Positions 62,603-64,000 of a stretch of DNA of 64,000 bases are shown here, piece by piece. Position 1 is the stretch's first letter. Each line of letters starts with the position of its first letter. This DNA is from Pseudo-nitzschia pungens. Taxonomy: Eukaryota > Bacillariophyta > Bacillariophyceae > Bacillariales > Bacillariaceae. Below the pieces are notes generated by a model, which was not told the origin of the DNA, did no database searches, and worked only from the letters and a program-made list of their open reading frames with translations. The DNA lies in contig CM074767.1 of the NCBI GenBank assembly GCA_037355855.1, positions 1,674,001-1,738,000 on the forward strand, read 5' to 3'. The position numbers and the translations under genes are program-made.

Positions 62603-64000
62603 TCACAGTTTGCTTCGCAATCTCGTCCTAGTGGTCTGTTGCTGTTGCTGTTGTCGTTGCTGTTGCTGTCGTCGTTGCTGTTGCTGTCGTCGTTGCTGTT
62701 TTTCCTCTTGTTTTTGTTTCCGCTCGTGCAGGTGCCGATTTCCCGTTTGCAACCATTCGATGACCGCGCTCGTCACCGGTCCCTTGTGCCCACCGAGCAT
62801 CATCAGATCCACGACCGTGTCCTGGTGTCCCGTCCGGGGGATGTACACCTCGTCGATGCAGACGTTTCCAACCTCCACGTGGGTGGCAGCCGATGCGGTA
62901 GCCGATGCCGTTCCAGCAGCGGATGCCGATGCCGTTCCGGCCAAAACGTGCCTCAGGATCTTGGCCGTCTCTCCCGTGGCCGGGAGGGGGACCACGTCGT
63001 CTTCCGCGCCGTGGACAAAGAGCATTCGTTTCGGAAACGAGTTCCAGTCCGCCAGGTCCTCGCAGGCTTTCGATCGGAGGAGCAGCTCGTGCTGGATCTT
63101 CCACGGCGGGCTGTGTCTGAGGAACTGGGTCCGATCGTACCCGTTGGCCGGTTTGAGCGGGGAAATTTCCTGGACGCTCCGTCCCGATTCGTAGTCGAAG
63201 TGGTGGTCGATGTTGTAGACGCCGGAGAGGCCCACAAACGCGTCGATGCGCGGTAATGTCTTCGTAGTCGCAGTAGTAGTCGTGGCAGTAGTATTGGCAC
63301 TCGCGGTTGTTTTTGCCGCATCGTTGCCGGTTCGCCCTCCGGAGGATTCGGCAATCTCGTGCTGGGCACGTTCGAGGATCCACAAGAGGGCAATGTGGGC
63401 ACCCGAGGAATGACCCATGACAATCGTTCCGATGTGTGGCAAGTGATGGGCGTAGTTTGTCGTTTTGTTGGGGTTGCGATCGTCACCGCCGCCGTTGTCG
63501 TTGCGATCGCTCACCCATCGATCCGCAAAATCCTTGTCGCACCAATCGGGATAGGTCCTGGTCAGAACTCCGAGGGCGGCTTCCAGATCGTCCACCTGCG
63601 TCAGGACTCCGCCACGGGAATTGCTGTCGCTGCTATTGACGCCGCTATTGACGCTGTCATTCTGACCCTGACCCGGACCGGGCACTCCGCAGACCGGATA
63701 GACCCTGTATCCGACAATGGCCATCGCCAATCCGAGTTCCAGAAAGGGAATCGCGAGCAACCGATAAAACCACGGCTTGCCGCTTCCCCAGGCTCCCCCG
63801 TGCACAAAGACCACCATCCCCCGGAGACCACCACCACCAGTAGTCGCGGAGTTGGTTTTGCTCGTTTGGTCGTCTGGAAAAAAGACATCGACGAACTGGC
63901 TGTCGTCGTCGGTTCCGTAAACGAGTTTCCTGCGGGTCTTGGTGAGCCTCCAAAAGGTTGCGACGGCCGAGGGGCACGCCAGCGCTCCCATGGGCACCGC
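62603..64000 (-). CDS. Alpha/beta hydrolase, BD-FAE/kynurenine-formamidase-like (5' end may lie off window)
   Basis: Reading frame open to the right edge. The first ATG inside is at 63991 (MGALACPSAV), but the true start may be further right. Oxyanion-hole HGGAW (about 64-68 from that ATG), nucleophile elbow GHSSGAH (Ser about 195), a Tyr/Pro-rich strand VGYRVYPV, HGAEDDVVP containing the probable acid Asp, and GHQDTV holding the probable catalytic His. This pattern is found in isoprenylcysteine methylesterase- and kynurenine formamidase-like hydrolases (HGGxW family). Low-complexity insertions are Asn/Ser (105-125), Thr/Ala (after the nucleophile) and Ala/Ser/Thr. The tail is Gln/Arg-rich (CAG/CAA repeats). 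Ester or amide substrate unknown. Confidence 0.8.
   Translation of the reverse strand, partial: AVPMGALACPSAVATFWRLTKTRRKLVYGTDDDSQFVDVFFPDDQTSKTNSATTGGGGLRGMVVFVHGGAWGSGKPWFYRLLAIPFLELGLAMAIVGYRVYPVCGVPGPGQGQNDSVNSGVNSSDSNSRGGVLTQVDDLEAALGVLTRTYPDWCDKDFADRWVSDRNDNGGGDDRNPNKTTNYAHHLPHIGTIVMGHSSGAHIALLWILERAQHEIAESSGGRTGNDAAKTTASANTTATTTTATTKTLPRIDAFVGLSGVYNIDHHFDYESGRSVQEISPLKPANGYDRTQFLRHSPPWKIQHELLLRSKACEDLADWNSFPKRMLFVHGAEDDVVPLPATGETAKILRHVLAGTASASAAGTASATASAATHVEVGNVCIDEVYIPRTGHQDTVVDLMMLGGHKGPVTSAVIEWLQTGNRHLHERKQKQEEKQQRRQQQQRRQQQQRQQQQQQTTRTRLRSKL

Overview
The window is nuclear DNA from a stramenopile alga, most likely a raphid pennate diatom. The evidence is a CRAL-TRIO-like gene pair ending in the diatom DUF6824-type module (GNxxF ... 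GRFL ... GWW), a diatom-type Ty1/copia retrotransposon, short GT-AG introns of about 40-320 nt, ER-type leaders on plastid or secretory enzymes, and runs of Asn, Ser, Gln and Asp inside many proteins. Genes are spaced about 2-4 kb apart on both strands, with no operons. The genus cannot be fixed from sequence alone.

Layout. 0-7.3 kb: two related three-exon genes on the minus strand (CRAL-TRIO-like plus DUF6824; the first runs off the left edge) flank a plus-strand atypical SDR. 7.3-11.7 kb: a gene-free block of small non-autonomous inverted-repeat elements. 11.7-28.2 kb: a MATH-BTB-SAP protein, an MFS transporter with one intron, a leader-bearing protein of unknown function, an Msp1/ATAD1-like AAA ATPase, a TRM10-type tRNA methyltransferase and xylulokinase. 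A foldback element with a perfect 99-bp stem lies at 14.2-14.7 kb. 28.5-40.4 kb: a membrane-anchored FAD monooxygenase, a frame-disrupted LRR gene, 3 kb of AT-rich DNA, a GST, a branched-chain aminotransferase with one intron, and a YbaK-type editing deacylase. 40.6-47.8 kb: a nearly intact copia element on the minus strand with 192-bp LTRs that differ at two bases and a 5-bp target duplication. 48-64 kb: an LSM10-like Sm protein, a disordered nuclear-type protein, two divergently transcribed type II membrane glycosyltransferase-like genes, a tRNA-Pro(TGG), a membrane TLDc protein and an alpha/beta hydrolase cut by the right edge.

The genes are housekeeping or family-expanded genes and do not form one pathway. 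Local relationships are visible: the copia element landed inside the roughly 420-bp intergenic space shared by the divergent YbaK and LSM10-like genes; the two glycosyltransferase-like genes share an upstream region of about 1 kb; and three genes (tRNA-Pro, TRM10, YbaK-type deacylase) belong to tRNA biology without being clustered.

The most unusual signals are non-coding or in the retroelement. One 10-bp vocabulary (GTAAGGTTAC / GTAACCTTAC and close variants, often self-paired) recurs in most intergenic spaces and is not seen in the exons. The foldback has a perfect hairpin built from a repeated TTGAGGACA unit. The copia element has a primer site matching the anticodon arm of initiator tRNA-Met, and a gag-pol arrangement that needs two +1 shifts and one UGA read-through.
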